64,000 bases of DNA from Lachnospiraceae bacterium (GCA_022766245.1 JALEPL010000052.1:1-64000); one strand, 5' to 3'; positions 41,883 to 52,197 are shown, counted from the first letter of the stretch. The notes: generated by a model not told the origin, from the letters alone. A program made the numbers and translations.

Positions 41883-44524
41883 CACTTTGCCTCGTACCAG
41901 TTTTTTCCTGTGTGCATATCAATTTCCAATACAACAGAAAGCTCTGCCGCATGCTTCATCTCTTCCTCCAGAATGGAACACACCTGCTCCACTTCATCCT
42001 CAGCTGCTTCCACCAGAAGCTCGTCGTGCACCTGTAAAATTAATTTTGATTTTAATTTTTCATCTTTTAAACGATTGTGTACACGAATCATGGCGATCTT
42101 GATAATATCAGCCGCAGTGCCCTGTATGGGTGCATTCATAGCCACACGCTCCCCAAAAGAACGCTGCATAAAATTGCTGGACGAAAGCTCCGGCACCGGT
42201 CTGCGTCTGCCGAACATGGTCTTTACATAGCCATCCCGCTTTCCTTCCTCCACCTGACGATCCAGGAACTCCTTAATCCCCGGATAGGTTTCGAAATAAC
42301 TCTTAATATAAGCATCCGCTTCCTTTTTCGTAATACTTAAATCCTGGCTTAATCCAAAGGAGCTAATACCATATACAATTCCAAAATTCACTGCCTTGGC
42401 ATTGCGTCGCTGCAAAGGAGTAACCTCTTCAAAGGGCACATGAAACACCTTGGATGCTGTGATGGCATGAATATCCTGCGCCTGCCGATAGGCGTCAATA
42501 AGATTATCGTCCCCGGACATATGTGCCAGCACACGCAACTCTATCTGAGAATAATCTGCATCCACAAACACATAGCCCTCTCTGGGATAAAACACCTTTC
42601 GAATAAGCCGCCCTAACTCCATACGAATGGGAATATTCTGCAGATTCGGTTCCGTACTGCTGAGTCGTCCCGTTGCTGTAACCGTCTGCTGGAACGTGCT
42701 TCGGATTCTTCCGTCGGCATCAATATAAGCGGCCAATCCATCCGCATAGGTGGATTTTAACTTAGCCAGCTGACGATACTCCAAAATTTTTGACACAATG
42801 GGATAATCCGGTGCCAGCTTTTCCAACACGTCTGCCGCAGTAGAATAACCGGTCTTTGTTTTCTTCCCATTGGGCATTTTTAATTTTTCAAATAAAATCA
42901 CACCCAACTGCTTCGGTGACTGGATGTTAAAGGTCTCCCCTGCCTCTTCATAAATTTCCTGTTCTAACCGCTCAATGGAAACCGCAAGATTCTCTCCATA
43001 CTCCTTGAGCTCAACCGCATCAATGCCGATCCCTTCCAGTTCCATATCATAGAGCGTGTAAACCAACGGCATCTCAATATCACGATACAGTTCTTCCATT
43101 CCCTGACTTTTCAGCTCATTTATTAAAGCTTCTTTTGATTTTCTATTCACATAAGCCTGATAACAACATGTCTTTTGAACCGCCTCCGGATTCTCTTCCA
43201 CAGCCTTAGTCAGTGACATTTTTCCCAGAAGATCCGCTGCGGATGGAATCATCATTCCCAGATAATCCTTTGCAATATCCTCATAGCTGTACTCATTCTT
43301 TAACGGGTTCAGTAGATATGCCGCAATCTTTACATCGTCAATGATTCCTTCTGAAGCCACAGTAAGAAACCTTAGCTGTGGCTTCAAATCAAATGTGGCG
43401 ATGCACACACCATGCTTCAACAGGTCATGAATCTGCTCCATCAGATACGCTTCCGTCACAAATCCCTGAACCAACACGAAAGCTGTCTTTTCTTCACTTA
43501 GGGATATTGCTGCTCCCAATAAAGCTCCGCTTTCCATCACCAGCTGCAGACCAATTGTATCGCATTCCTTTGCCTCGACCAAAAGCCTCTCCACATCTTG
43601 CAATTCCGTAAGCAGGCAAAAACTATTCTCTATGGCATTTCCCGTCTCGTCTGCGTTCAGTTCAAACCGCTTCAAAAGATTCTTAAACTCCAGACGTTTA
43701 CACATCAGATAAGCATCCTGCGTAAACAGATTCCGGTAAGATGCCTGGGATAATTCAAAGGGTACATCTGCATCCACTTTGATGGTGGCCAATTCCTTGC
43801 TCATCCGAGCCATATCATAATGCTCGGAAAGCATGGTTTTTGCACGGTTGGGCTTGATTTCCTCCACATGCTCATAAGCATTCTCAATACTTCCGTAGGT
43901 CACAATGAGGCTGGTAGCCGTCTTCTCTCCGATTCCGGGCACACCGGGAATGTTATCCGCCGTATCTCCCATTAATGCCTTCACATCAATAAACTGTGTA
44001 GGGGTTACCTGATACCGCTCCAACACATCCTTTGCATAATAATCCTCAATCTCCGTGCCGGTCCGCTTAGTCTTCGGAATACGGATTTTAGTATGCTCTG
44101 TAGCCAACTGTAACAGATCCCGGTCACCGGATACAATGGATACCTCCAGCCCCTGGCACTCTGCTCTTTTCGCCAGAGTTCCCAGCAGATCATCTGCTTC
44201 CAGACCTTCCTGTTCGATGACATTGACTCCCATGGCATGAAGCATCTCTTTCATCAGTGGAACCTGCTGGCGCAGTTCCTCCGCCATAGGCTTTCTGGTT
44301 CCCTTATATGCCTCATACATCTTATGGCGAAAAGTAGGTGCATGCACGTCAAAAGCAACCGTCAGATACTGCGGCTGCTCTTCGTCCAATATTTTCAACA
44401 TAATATTTATAAAACCATATACCGCATTGGTATGCAGACCTTCTCCGTTCGTCAAATCCGGTATACCAAAAAAGGCACGGTTTAAAATGCTGTGTCCATC
44501 TATCAGAACTATTTTTTCACTCAT
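41882..44524 (-). CDS. polA: DNA polymerase I
   Basis: 880 aa with an N-terminal 5' nuclease domain (DGHSILNRAFFG, EADDLLGTLA, GDTADNIPGVPGIGEKTA), a middle 3'-5' exonuclease-like domain and the polymerase domain (DYSQIELRVLAH, RRNAKAVNFGIVYG, QVHDELLVE). The exonuclease metal residues are lost: the DxE pair is replaced by CDTIGL and the later Asp is missing, so proofreading is probably absent, as in Bacillus. The gene is followed by coaE. Confidence 0.97.
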   Translation of the reverse strand: MSEKIVLIDGHSILNRAFFGIPDLTNGEGLHTNAVYGFINIMLKILDEEQPQYLTVAFDVHAPTFRHKMYEAYKGTRKPMAEELRQQVPLMKEMLHAMGVNVIEQEGLEADDLLGTLAKRAECQGLEVSIVSGDRDLLQLATEHTKIRIPKTKRTGTEIEDYYAKDVLERYQVTPTQFIDVKALMGDTADNIPGVPGIGEKTATSLIVTYGSIENAYEHVEEIKPNRAKTMLSEHYDMARMSKELATIKVDADVPFELSQASYRNLFTQDAYLMCKRLEFKNLLKRFELNADETGNAIENSFCLLTELQDVERLLVEAKECDTIGLQLVMESGALLGAAISLSEEKTAFVLVQGFVTEAYLMEQIHDLLKHGVCIATFDLKPQLRFLTVASEGIIDDVKIAAYLLNPLKNEYSYEDIAKDYLGMMIPSAADLLGKMSLTKAVEENPEAVQKTCCYQAYVNRKSKEALINELKSQGMEELYRDIEMPLVYTLYDMELEGIGIDAVELKEYGENLAVSIERLEQEIYEEAGETFNIQSPKQLGVILFEKLKMPNGKKTKTGYSTAADVLEKLAPDYPIVSKILEYRQLAKLKSTYADGLAAYIDADGRIRSTFQQTVTATGRLSSTEPNLQNIPIRMELGRLIRKVFYPREGYVFVDADYSQIELRVLAHMSGDDNLIDAYRQAQDIHAITASKVFHVPFEEVTPLQRRNAKAVNFGIVYGISSFGLSQDLSITKKEADAYIKSYFETYPGIKEFLDRQVEEGKRDGYVKTMFGRRRPVPELSSSNFMQRSFGERVAMNAPIQGTAADIIKIAMIRVHNRLKDEKLKSKLILQVHDELLVEAAEDEVEQVCSILEEEMKHAAELSVVLEIDMHTGKNWYEAK

Positions 44525-44529
44525 ATAAT

Positions 44530-44997
44530 CTAACTTTCCTCATTCATCATCTGGAAAAATCTGGTATCAAGCTCCGGGTAAGAGCGTTTTAAAGACAACG
44601 GCTTTCCACTTCTGTTCAAAAAACAATGCTCACTGGAAGCTACAGTACGCAGTTCTCCGGTCGCCTTGTCCGTCATACGATAAGCCACTGACATCTTAAT
44701 CCCATTGTAGTGCGTGATCTTTGTCTCAATCACCACGGTATCACTAAAATGTACCATAGATTTATACTGGCAATGAACCTCCAACACCGGGCTGATAATT
44801 TCCATCTCCTCCATCTGCTTGTAATCCAGACCAATCTGAGCCATATAATCCATACGTGCCTCTTCCATCCAGCGAATATAATTGGAATGATGCACAATGC
44901 CCATCTGGTCTGTCTCATAATACTTTACATGGTGCTCATAGGGGCGCAGTTTTATGCTCTGTGGGCCCTGGTAAATGTCAATTCTTGTATCTTGCAT
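44530..44997 (-). CDS. Acyl-CoA thioesterase, YbgC-like hotdog fold
   Basis: 155 aa. The motif YYETDQMGIVHHSNYIRWMEEARMDYM near residue 27 is the YbgC/4-hydroxybenzoyl-CoA thioesterase active-site helix, with Asp-32-like Asp in TDQMG. The start MQDTRID has GGAAGGTG just upstream. Five bases before polA, so they are probably co-transcribed. The substrate is unknown. Confidence 0.9.
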   Translation of the reverse strand: MQDTRIDIYQGPQSIKLRPYEHHVKYYETDQMGIVHHSNYIRWMEEARMDYMAQIGLDYKQMEEMEIISPVLEVHCQYKSMVHFSDTVVIETKITHYNGIKMSVAYRMTDKATGELRTVASSEHCFLNRSGKPLSLKRSYPELDTRFFQMMNEES

Positions 44998-45079
44998 TTC
45001 TTTCACCTTCCTCTAAAGAAAGATTATAACCAATATCCCAAAGAAGTTCAACCGCCACAGGGCAAGTGTGCGCAAATAT

Positions 45080-45178
45080 TTAAGAAAAATACTCCCAATA
45101 CTCATGCTCATCGGAAAACAACATATACTTTCCATCCACATACCCCATATATCCATTTGATACAAAATACCCTTTCAT
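45080..45178 (-). CDS. Small 32-aa protein, GYxGxVDGKYxLF type
   Basis: Reads MKGYFVSNGYMGYVDGKY and ends DEHEYWEYFS. AGGAAAGGA lies about ten bases before the ATG. The pattern of aromatic residues plus GxVDGxYxLF looks like a conserved small protein seen in other Clostridia, from memory only. It is the only gene in the 300-base gap between the thioesterase and YfhO genes and is too short for standard gene callers. Confidence 0.6.
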   Translation of the reverse strand: MKGYFVSNGYMGYVDGKYMLFSDEHEYWEYFS

Positions 45179-45313
45179 ATAAAACACATCCTTTCCTTGC
45201 TGATCACTTATCTCTTATGATGTAATCAGTATAGAAAAAGATGTGTGCCGTTTATCGGACGTTATATCTCCCTACCACACCTTTCCCATATCCTTTTCCT
45301 TTCCTCATTTTCC

Positions 45314-47791
45314 TCATTTTTTGCTGGTTTTCTGTTCGTTTCCCGCACATTTTCTTCGTTTTCTTTCATAACAAACCACCCCTGTCCCAATCACCAGCGA
45401 ACAAAGGGAAATCAACATTCCCAACCGCAGATTGGGGGTATGATACTCCAGTCTGATTGTATGTTCCCCTTCTTCCAAGGGTACACTCAGGAACGCATCG
45501 CAAAAGCTTACCGGTAAAACCTGCTCTCCATCCACATACACCTGCCAGCCCTCATCATCCGGGATGGCAAAGCAGAGATAGCCGGGCTTTGTCACACAAA
45601 TTCTTCCCTCTAACATAGTATCCGTAAAGGAAGTCAGCTCCATGGTCTGTTCGTCGAGTTTTTCATAAACCGCCAGAAATGCCTCAGCATCCAGACAATA
45701 TCCCTGAATCTGCGGCAGCGTCCCTTCCGTAGAACTCAATGTGATTTCCTGCCCTGCATAACAATATCCCAGATCTAAGAGATACACATGAGCACACTTA
45801 CTGAATTTCCGTGTACGTTCTCCTACCACTGCGGTAATGCTGTTTACTTCCTTTCCAGTGTAATATCCGTAATAGTAGCCATCCTGCTCCACATGAATCA
45901 CGGTACACTCTCCGGTCTCCTCCGTATCCACAGGAACCAATAGTTCCTCCTGCGCTCCCAACCCAAAAGCCAGGTTGTTCTGGGCATCAATACTGCTTCC
46001 CTGCGTATAGTTCCATTCCTGAAGCACCTCATCAGCCAGCATGAACCCCACAGGAAGCGTATAGAGATTCTCATACAGATACATTCCATCCGTAAAATCT
46101 ACCAGCTTACGATATGGGCTCTCTTCACAGGCACTGTCTGTCATCAGATAGCCCACATCCAGCATAGCAGACGTCAGCATAGTGGCTCCATTATAGCAAT
46201 AGTAGTTCTTACCACCCTCCATGCCCAGCTCCCGATAGGCTGTGGCCACATCTACATTTATTAGTGACGAAAAAACAGAGGCCGATGGGTAATTATTTAA
46301 TGCTGATTCATTTTTTGTCAATCGACTGAATGTTTCAATTCTGGTAAATCCCGATTTGTGCATTGCCTTCTGTGCCAACGTCTGATATGCATTCCAGTTT
46401 TTCGTATAGGCAGTGCGGCTGGTACTGTCCAGACTGGTGATATTCACATTCACCGCCGCCTCCACCAACACCAGTGCAAAGGCAAAGACCGCAGACATGC
46501 ATCGAAACCATGGGTCACCGCCCAATCGCATCACCAGAAGTGCTCCATAGCCTAAGATAACCACTCCACTAAGTGCCATACATCCCGGTGTCACCAACTC
46601 CTTATCCGTAAAGAAATAGCACAGTGCCAGCAGCAACTCAGCCAAAGCCACCGATAGACAGATATTCCACAGTTTTACCCCTACTTTGGTATGCACTGCC
46701 TCATAGGCAGCCACCAGCATAAGAAACGCATACAAAAAGGTCTGTCTCGCCGGCAGTCCATCGGGAAAATGCAGGCCATGCCAAATAAAATTCAACTGGT
46801 TCTCGGCAAAGCTTAGCAGAAAAATACATGCCAGCAGGAAGAAACCGATTCTTCTTTTCCATGGTATCTTCCGGTTCAAAAGAAACAGGAAAAACAGCGG
46901 AAGAACTGCCACGCCACAGTATAGATTTGGCCAGTGATCCGTTGTGGCAATGACCTGCGTTCCGATACATGCCCGCGCCATCTCGTCCAGAAAATTAAAA
47001 TAGAATTCAACATTCTTAGGAAAATCAATCCCACCGGAGCCACTATTGGAAAGCAGTGCTATCTCCGGCAGTATCATGACCGCCCCGCAGCCCCCCGCCA
47101 AAAGAGAATACATGCCAAACCGCAGAATCGCTTTGATACGACCTGCAGGCTGTTCCATCATAAGAATTACAAAATACATCACCAGAAAAATACAGATCAT
47201 TATGGCAATGTAATAATTCGAAAAAATAGCCAGTGCCAAAGTAATGAAGTACAACGCACCTTTTCCCTGCTTCACCAACCTCTCCAGCCCCAGAATAATC
47301 AGAGGAGTCAGCCATACCGCATCCATCCACATAATATCCCAGTAATAAGCACAGACAAATCCGCAAAGCGCATAAAATACAGAAAAAAGTACCGGCAGAA
47401 AACCCTTGTCCTCATAATGACTGCGCAGATAGTAGCAAAAGGACAGACCGGCAGCACTGATTTTTAGGAGAATCACTATGGACATAAACTCGATGACTGC
47501 ATTTTGCGGACACAACGCCAGCAGCCAGTTCACCGGACTGGCAAAATAGTAAGCCATCAGGGAAACCATATCTGTGCCAAGACCCAGATTCCAAGTGTAG
47601 GCAAGAGAACCACCCTCCTTGAGCTGATGCATAAACTCTGTGAAAAAGGGCGCATACTGATGGTACATATCAATATGCAGCATACACTGTTCTCCAAAGG
47701 GATACATTCCCCGTGCAATACAGATTCCACCTGTGATACACAGTGGAATCAAAAACGAAAGAATCAGCGGGAGATTTCTTTTTATCTTCAT
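45314..47791 (-). CDS. YfhO-family membrane protein
   Basis: 825 aa with about 12 membrane segments in the N-terminal 450 residues and a large extracytoplasmic C-terminal part. The start GMYPFGEQCMLHIDMYHQY and WNLGLGTDMVSLMAYY are characteristic of YfhO, a GT-C-like family involved in glycosylating teichoic acids or lipid carriers. It overlaps the LtaS-like gene upstream by four bases (ATGA), which supports a shared role in surface polymer assembly. Confidence 0.9.
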   Translation of the reverse strand: MKIKRNLPLILSFLIPLCITGGICIARGMYPFGEQCMLHIDMYHQYAPFFTEFMHQLKEGGSLAYTWNLGLGTDMVSLMAYYFASPVNWLLALCPQNAVIEFMSIVILLKISAAGLSFCYYLRSHYEDKGFLPVLFSVFYALCGFVCAYYWDIMWMDAVWLTPLIILGLERLVKQGKGALYFITLALAIFSNYYIAIMICIFLVMYFVILMMEQPAGRIKAILRFGMYSLLAGGCGAVMILPEIALLSNSGSGGIDFPKNVEFYFNFLDEMARACIGTQVIATTDHWPNLYCGVAVLPLFFLFLLNRKIPWKRRIGFFLLACIFLLSFAENQLNFIWHGLHFPDGLPARQTFLYAFLMLVAAYEAVHTKVGVKLWNICLSVALAELLLALCYFFTDKELVTPGCMALSGVVILGYGALLVMRLGGDPWFRCMSAVFAFALVLVEAAVNVNITSLDSTSRTAYTKNWNAYQTLAQKAMHKSGFTRIETFSRLTKNESALNNYPSASVFSSLINVDVATAYRELGMEGGKNYYCYNGATMLTSAMLDVGYLMTDSACEESPYRKLVDFTDGMYLYENLYTLPVGFMLADEVLQEWNYTQGSSIDAQNNLAFGLGAQEELLVPVDTEETGECTVIHVEQDGYYYGYYTGKEVNSITAVVGERTRKFSKCAHVYLLDLGYCYAGQEITLSSTEGTLPQIQGYCLDAEAFLAVYEKLDEQTMELTSFTDTMLEGRICVTKPGYLCFAIPDDEGWQVYVDGEQVLPVSFCDAFLSVPLEEGEHTIRLEYHTPNLRLGMLISLCSLVIGTGVVCYERKRRKCAGNEQKTSKK

Positions 47792-49509
47792 TGATTTTTG
47801 TGCTCCTCATCAAACATAAAATAGTATTGCAGCATCTGATAGTCCGCTACACTATCCTCAGACATTTCCATTAAGAACTTTTGATACGACGTCAAAGGAA
47901 TCCCCACTACCTGACACATCTGAGCTGCCAGATAGTTGGCACTGGTATCCTTTCCCGTAGCACTCTCCATGTCAAAATTCGCCCATATCACGTAGGGCAC
48001 CTGATAGCGAAGGGCATTCTGCTGCTCAGTCAGATTATTCGGATCTACACCCTGCATACGCCAGATTGGTGCCACCACAGAATCCGCCGGCTGATGATCC
48101 CCGAAAAACACCACCACCGTAGGCTCTGACTGACTGGAGAAATAAGTAATCAACTGCTGCAGGGCTGCATCGGAGCATTCCACCAGTGTCAGATACTCTT
48201 CCAACGCCTGACTTCCGCCGGGAACAGAATTATTTCCCTCCGGTGCCACATAACCATCCGTGTAGGAACTGTGATTTTGCATGGTAACACAAAAATAGAA
48301 TCCCGGCACATCCGCAGCTTTCCCCTGATACAATTCGATGATTTTCTCCACGCAGCTGGCATCATCTACATATCCTCTTATATAGGAAGCATTTGTAAAA
48401 TCCTGTTTTGACAAAAACTCCGAAAAGCCCATCCAAGGATATACCTTGTCCCGATTCCATCCGGAAGCATTGTATGGGTGAAGCGCACAGGTCTCATATC
48501 CCAGCCCCGATAACTGGGAAGCCAACGAGGAAATCTCGCCCCGCACATACTGCTGATATGGGATACTGCCGGCAGGAAGAAATGCCATGGTATTGCCGGT
48601 AAGAAACTCATACTCCGTATTCGCTGTGTTTCCTCCCTTTACCGATACCGAAAGCATACCGGTTATCGTATTGTCCGCCCCCTGCTGTAAGCTGTGCAGA
48701 AATGGCATACAATCCCGATCTGTCTCAAAATCACCCAGCACCGACAAATCCGAAAAGGCCTCATCCATAATTACAATTACATTGGGATATTGTTTTCCAA
48801 TCTCCTCCCCAACTCCCTCCGGTTCAACACCAGAAGTAGCTTCGCCATAAGATGCCAGCAATTGCTCTGCCTTTTCTGTAGCATATCCTTCCGGCTTTTC
48901 CACCTTCAGATATTGTAAGTCCATCAAAAAGGTGACCACAAAACCATTGCGTTCATACATGACAGTGGGCGTAAACAAAAAGGGATAGAGCTGCAGCCTG
49001 CTCACCACTCCGTCATTCCACAGTGCCAGTGTGAGGACAATCATCCCCACCATGGAGCCCAGAGCACTGCCCAGACGTAATCTCCATTTACTCCGATCCA
49101 GCTTCCAGTCCAGCCATCCGGCACCCACAAACATTCCCAATAACAGCATGCTGCACAGCACTTGTCTGACATTGGGGACATAAGAATAATTCGTGGCCAC
49201 GCTGGCTGCGGTTCTTACAGACAAAAAGTCCCAGGGCACCAAGGGTGATCCGCGAAAGTTCAATACATAGGAATTCACCAATGCCGCCAGCCATGTCAAT
49301 CCCACTTCTGTCCGCAATGCCGTCACCGCACTTCCCAGTAATCCAAAGAGCAGCACTGCCAATAATTCAAATAATAACACATTTACCAACTGTGCCCGCC
49401 ATCTGGTCCGCACAAAAGGGTTATAGGTCATAAAGGCGGTGATATAAAAAAGTAGCACCGGATATAGTAATACTATAATTTTTATCGCCACATTTTTCTT
49501 GTCCTTCAT
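47788..49509 (-). CDS. LtaS-like sulfatase-domain membrane protein
   Basis: 573 aa: five N-terminal membrane segments, then an extracytoplasmic sulfatase-fold domain. It has VIVIMDEAFSDLSVL, the catalytic-threonine region GGNTANTEYEFLTGN and the metal motif VVFFGDHQP. These match lipoteichoic acid synthase and related phosphoglycerol transferases. The start MKDKKN follows GGAGG. Coupled to yfhO. Whether it makes LTA or modifies another polymer cannot be told. Confidence 0.88.
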   Translation of the reverse strand: MKDKKNVAIKIIVLLYPVLLFYITAFMTYNPFVRTRWRAQLVNVLLFELLAVLLFGLLGSAVTALRTEVGLTWLAALVNSYVLNFRGSPLVPWDFLSVRTAASVATNYSYVPNVRQVLCSMLLLGMFVGAGWLDWKLDRSKWRLRLGSALGSMVGMIVLTLALWNDGVVSRLQLYPFLFTPTVMYERNGFVVTFLMDLQYLKVEKPEGYATEKAEQLLASYGEATSGVEPEGVGEEIGKQYPNVIVIMDEAFSDLSVLGDFETDRDCMPFLHSLQQGADNTITGMLSVSVKGGNTANTEYEFLTGNTMAFLPAGSIPYQQYVRGEISSLASQLSGLGYETCALHPYNASGWNRDKVYPWMGFSEFLSKQDFTNASYIRGYVDDASCVEKIIELYQGKAADVPGFYFCVTMQNHSSYTDGYVAPEGNNSVPGGSQALEEYLTLVECSDAALQQLITYFSSQSEPTVVVFFGDHQPADSVVAPIWRMQGVDPNNLTEQQNALRYQVPYVIWANFDMESATGKDTSANYLAAQMCQVVGIPLTSYQKFLMEMSEDSVADYQMLQYYFMFDEEHKNQ

Positions 49510-49605
49510 GTAACCTCCGTTTTCCACATTATCATAACCATCAATTTATGGCATGCCCTGAAAATCCATGGTCTCTTCAAGGCACCACCTCAGGGCAACG
49601 AATAA

Positions 49606-49639
49606 AGGGCCGCCGCATAAATACGGCAGCCCCTCTTTT
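49606..49639 (-). terminator. Terminator of the efp transcript
   Basis: On the minus strand GGGCTGCCG pairs with CGGCGGCCC around a TATTTATG loop, then TTTATT. The hairpin element 49653-49836 sits between efp and this terminator. Confidence 0.75.
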
Positions 49640-49652
49640 CATTTGAAATATT

Positions 49653-49836
49653 GAAATTGTTCAGAACTGGCCGAATCACTTGCTGATGAGGCCGTAAGAA
49701 CATGATTCAAGTGCAAGCAAAGTCTACGCTTCGCTTCGGTCGGTGTTGAACAGGTGCCACTGGCACCTAACACCCCATCGGCGTAGCCGATTTTCATGGA
49801 TTTGCGAATCGTATCTGTGAAGTACTGAACAGATAC
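49653..49836 (+). mobile_element. GTAAC-family composite element, type A+D (184 bp), with target duplication
   Basis: Left head GAAATTGTTCAG is degenerate; the right head is CTGAACAGATAC. The inside is nearly identical to 310-489, with one extra CGCTT copy. Flanked exactly by GAAATATT (49645-49652 and 49837-49844). It ends 13 bases after the efp stop codon, in the efp 3' UTR. Confidence 0.92.
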
Positions 49837-49849
49837 GAAATATTACTGA

Positions 49850-50407
49850 TTAAACTCTGGATAAGTACTCACCAGTTCTGGTGTCAATCTTAATCACATC
49901 ACCCTGCTCAACGAACAGCGGAACGTATACGGTAGCACCAGTCTCAACCACTGCAGGCTTAGTAGCACCTGTTGCAGTATCTCCCTTAAAGCCAGGCTCA
50001 GTCTCTGTAATCTCTAACTCTACAAACAGCGGAGCCTCTACTGCAAATACATTTCCGTTATGAGAACATACCTTACACATCTCGTTCTCTTTTACGAACT
50101 TTAAGGTATCTCCGATAGTTGCGCTATCTAATGCAATCTGCTCGTAGTTCTCTACATCCATGAAATAATACAAATCACCATCATTATACAGATACTGCAT
50201 ATCCTTGCGGTCAATACGCGCCTGCGGACACTTCTCTGTAGGACGGAAGGTCTTCTCAACCACACCACCACTCTTGATGTTCTTTAACTTTGTTCTGACA
50301 AATGCTGCTCCCTTACCAGGCTTTACATGCTGGAACTCAATAATCTGATAAATATTACCTTCGAACTCGATGGTTACTCCGTTTCTGAAATCTCCTGCTG
50401 AAATCAT
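49850..50407 (-). CDS. efp: Translation elongation factor P
   Basis: Relieves ribosome stalling at polyproline. 185 aa with three beta-barrel domains, [22 protein letters not shown] at the start, and [17 protein letters not shown], whose Lys is the modified residue in many species. EPGFKGDTA and [15 protein letters not shown] are the C-terminal family motifs. Promoter at 50476-50504. Confidence 0.97.
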   Translation of the reverse strand: MISAGDFRNGVTIEFEGNIYQIIEFQHVKPGKGAAFVRTKLKNIKSGGVVEKTFRPTEKCPQARIDRKDMQYLYNDGDLYYFMDVENYEQIALDSATIGDTLKFVKENEMCKVCSHNGNVFAVEAPLFVELEITETEPGFKGDTATGATKPAVVETGATVYVPLFVEQGDVIKIDTRTGEYLSRV

Positions 50408-50475
50408 TCGATATTCCTCCTAAAAATGTGTTTTGGGAAAAAGTTACATCTTTCATAATGTAAACCACTCGTTTC

Positions 50476-50504
50476 ATTTTATAATAAATACGAGCATTTT
50501 TCAA
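50476..50504 (-). promoter_or_regulatory. Predicted promoter of efp
   Basis: On the minus strand TTGAAA, 17 bases, TAAAAT, with a leader of about 60 bases. Confidence 0.75.
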
Positions 50505-50522
50505 CCTTTTTTTATTAGCCTC

Positions 50523-50963
50523 TTATTCGTTTTCAATTTCATGAATCATGGCAATTCTCTGCTCGTGTCTGCCACCCTGATATTCTGCATCCAGATATGA
50601 CTTCACAATATCCTTCGCCAGCTCAATTCCCACAATCCGCGCGCCAAAAGCAATGATATTGGCATTGTTATGTTCCTTTACCAGATGAGCTGTTGTCACA
50701 TCAGAACACACTGCCGCGCGCACACCCTTTACCTTATTGGCGGCAATGGAAATACCCACGCCGGTTCCGCAGATTAAAACTCCGCAGTCTACGTCTCCGT
50801 CTGCCACCGCACGTCCTACCTTAGCTCCATATTCCGGATAATTGCAGCTCTCATTAGAATCTGTTCCGTAATTCACCACTTCATGTCCCAGACTCTCTAA
50901 ATACTCCTTGATGGCAAGCTTCATTTCCACCGCTGCATGGTCATTTCCGATTCCGATTTTCAT
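50523..50963 (-). CDS. rpiB: Ribose-5-phosphate isomerase B
   Basis: Interconverts ribulose 5-phosphate and ribose 5-phosphate. GNDHAAVEMKLAIKEYL at the N-terminus, CGTGVGISIAANKVKGVRAA with the catalytic Cys, and HNNANIIAFGARI. 146 aa is normal. It overlaps the YqeG gene by four bases (ATGA). Confidence 0.95.
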   Translation of the reverse strand: MKIGIGNDHAAVEMKLAIKEYLESLGHEVVNYGTDSNESCNYPEYGAKVGRAVADGDVDCGVLICGTGVGISIAANKVKGVRAAVCSDVTTAHLVKEHNNANIIAFGARIVGIELAKDIVKSYLDAEYQGGRHEQRIAMIHEIENE

Positions 50964-51478
50964 TTTTTAACTCCTTCCAACTCCTTCTGTTTATGATGGT
51001 AAAAAAACAATACGATTTTTTCCAAATAACGCTTCAGTACAATTTGGATTTCCTCCTTGGGATGAATGGGCTTCACCAGAATGGTACGGATACCTGCGCG
51101 ATTTGCACCATAAATATCGGTAAATATCTGATCGCCCACAAACAGCGTATTCTCCCGGTTCGTTCCCAAAAGTTCCATCGCCCGGATATAGTTTTTCACG
51201 GAGGGTTTCCCTGCCTTGTAAATATAGGACACCTGCACCGCATCGTTAAACATCTTCACCCGGGGCTCCTTATTATTGGACAAAAGCATACAGCCAAAGC
51301 CCAATTCCTTCAGATGGGAAAAAAGCTTTTCTGCCCGTTCATCCGCCGGAGCGCCATGAGGCACCAATGTATTGTCAATATCAAAAATCACGCCCCGATA
51401 CCCCTCTGCATACATCCGGTCAAAATCGATGGCATAGGTGGAGTCCAAATACTCCTGCGGATAAAACTTCTCCAACAT
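50960..51478 (-). CDS. YqeG-family HAD IIIA phosphatase
   Basis: 172 aa with the HAD motif VIFDIDNTLVPHG, motif II LLSNN, the Lys in YKAGKPSVKN, and VGDQIFTDIYGANRAG. It matches YqeG, a phosphatidylglycerophosphatase-like family in Firmicutes, which could make it the PGP phosphatase for phosphatidylglycerol. Translationally coupled to rpiB. Confidence 0.9.
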   Translation of the reverse strand: MLEKFYPQEYLDSTYAIDFDRMYAEGYRGVIFDIDNTLVPHGAPADERAEKLFSHLKELGFGCMLLSNNKEPRVKMFNDAVQVSYIYKAGKPSVKNYIRAMELLGTNRENTLFVGDQIFTDIYGANRAGIRTILVKPIHPKEEIQIVLKRYLEKIVLFFYHHKQKELEGVKK

Positions 51479-51554
51479 ATCTTTCTCTCCAGTTCCTGTT
51501 TTGTTTCACAGCCAAACTGATTCTAACATTAGCTTCCTGCGAATGCAACCCATT

Positions 51555-52100
51555 TTACCGAATCAACGCAGATATCTGCTTAAATAATGGTCCGCCTGCC
51601 TTACGTGTCAGTTCAAATAAAAGCTGCTCCGTGGTAGTCATCCACACGCCCTCCTGCATGGCGCGCTTTAAACCAAACTCTTTATCCATTAACTTTCTGG
51701 AATCCACACAATCCGCCACAAGGATAGGTTCATAACCTGCAGCCTTCAGATCAATGGCAGTCTGCAATACACAAATATGGGTCTCAATGCCACAGATAAT
51801 CACCTGCTTTCTTCCGGAAGCCTCCAGCTTCTGACGCACCGATTCCGTCTCATAAGCAGAAAAAGTGGTCTTATCGTATACCTCTCCTTCATATTCCATG
51901 GCTGAAGTGATGGTTGATATATTATCCCCAAGCCCTTTTGCATACTGGGTAGTCAAAATCATAGGCACATCCAAAAGCTTCAAGCCCTTTAGCAAAATCT
52001 CCGAGCGTTCCACCAGAATCTTAGGATCCGACATGGCCGGAAGAATCTTCTCCTGGTAATCGATTACAATAGCAATTGCATTTTCTGATAGTATTCTCAT
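51555..52100 (-). CDS. Isochorismatase-like hydrolase (YcaC type)
   Basis: 181 aa of the cysteine hydrolase fold: AIVIDYQEKILPAM with the catalytic Asp, TTQYAKGLG, and GIETHICVLQTAIDL with the nucleophilic Cys. The length and layout are those of the YcaC group, whose substrates are not settled. It stands alone with hairpin elements on its downstream side. Confidence 0.88.
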   Translation of the reverse strand: MRILSENAIAIVIDYQEKILPAMSDPKILVERSEILLKGLKLLDVPMILTTQYAKGLGDNISTITSAMEYEGEVYDKTTFSAYETESVRQKLEASGRKQVIICGIETHICVLQTAIDLKAAGYEPILVADCVDSRKLMDKEFGLKRAMQEGVWMTTTEQLLFELTRKAGGPLFKQISALIR

Positions 52101-52153
52101 TTTTTCTCCTTCCGCACTCTTACTTCAATTATATACTATATACATACAAAAAG

Positions 52154-52185
52154 GTAACTATTCAGCCTTGGCTCTGAATAGTTAC
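52154..52185. repeat. GTAAC-family head pair (32-bp hairpin)
   Basis: GTAACTATTCAG and CTGAATAGTTAC joined by only CCTTGGCT, so a 12-bp (13 with the next base) perfect inverted repeat. Derived from a type C element by deletion. No target duplication. Confidence 0.8.
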
Positions 52186-52197
52186 CAATAAAATTCA

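Noticed and set aside
45241-45517. Plus-strand open frames opposite the yfhO 3' end
   Set aside because: Shadow frames rich in Ser, Phe and Pro, with no start signal.
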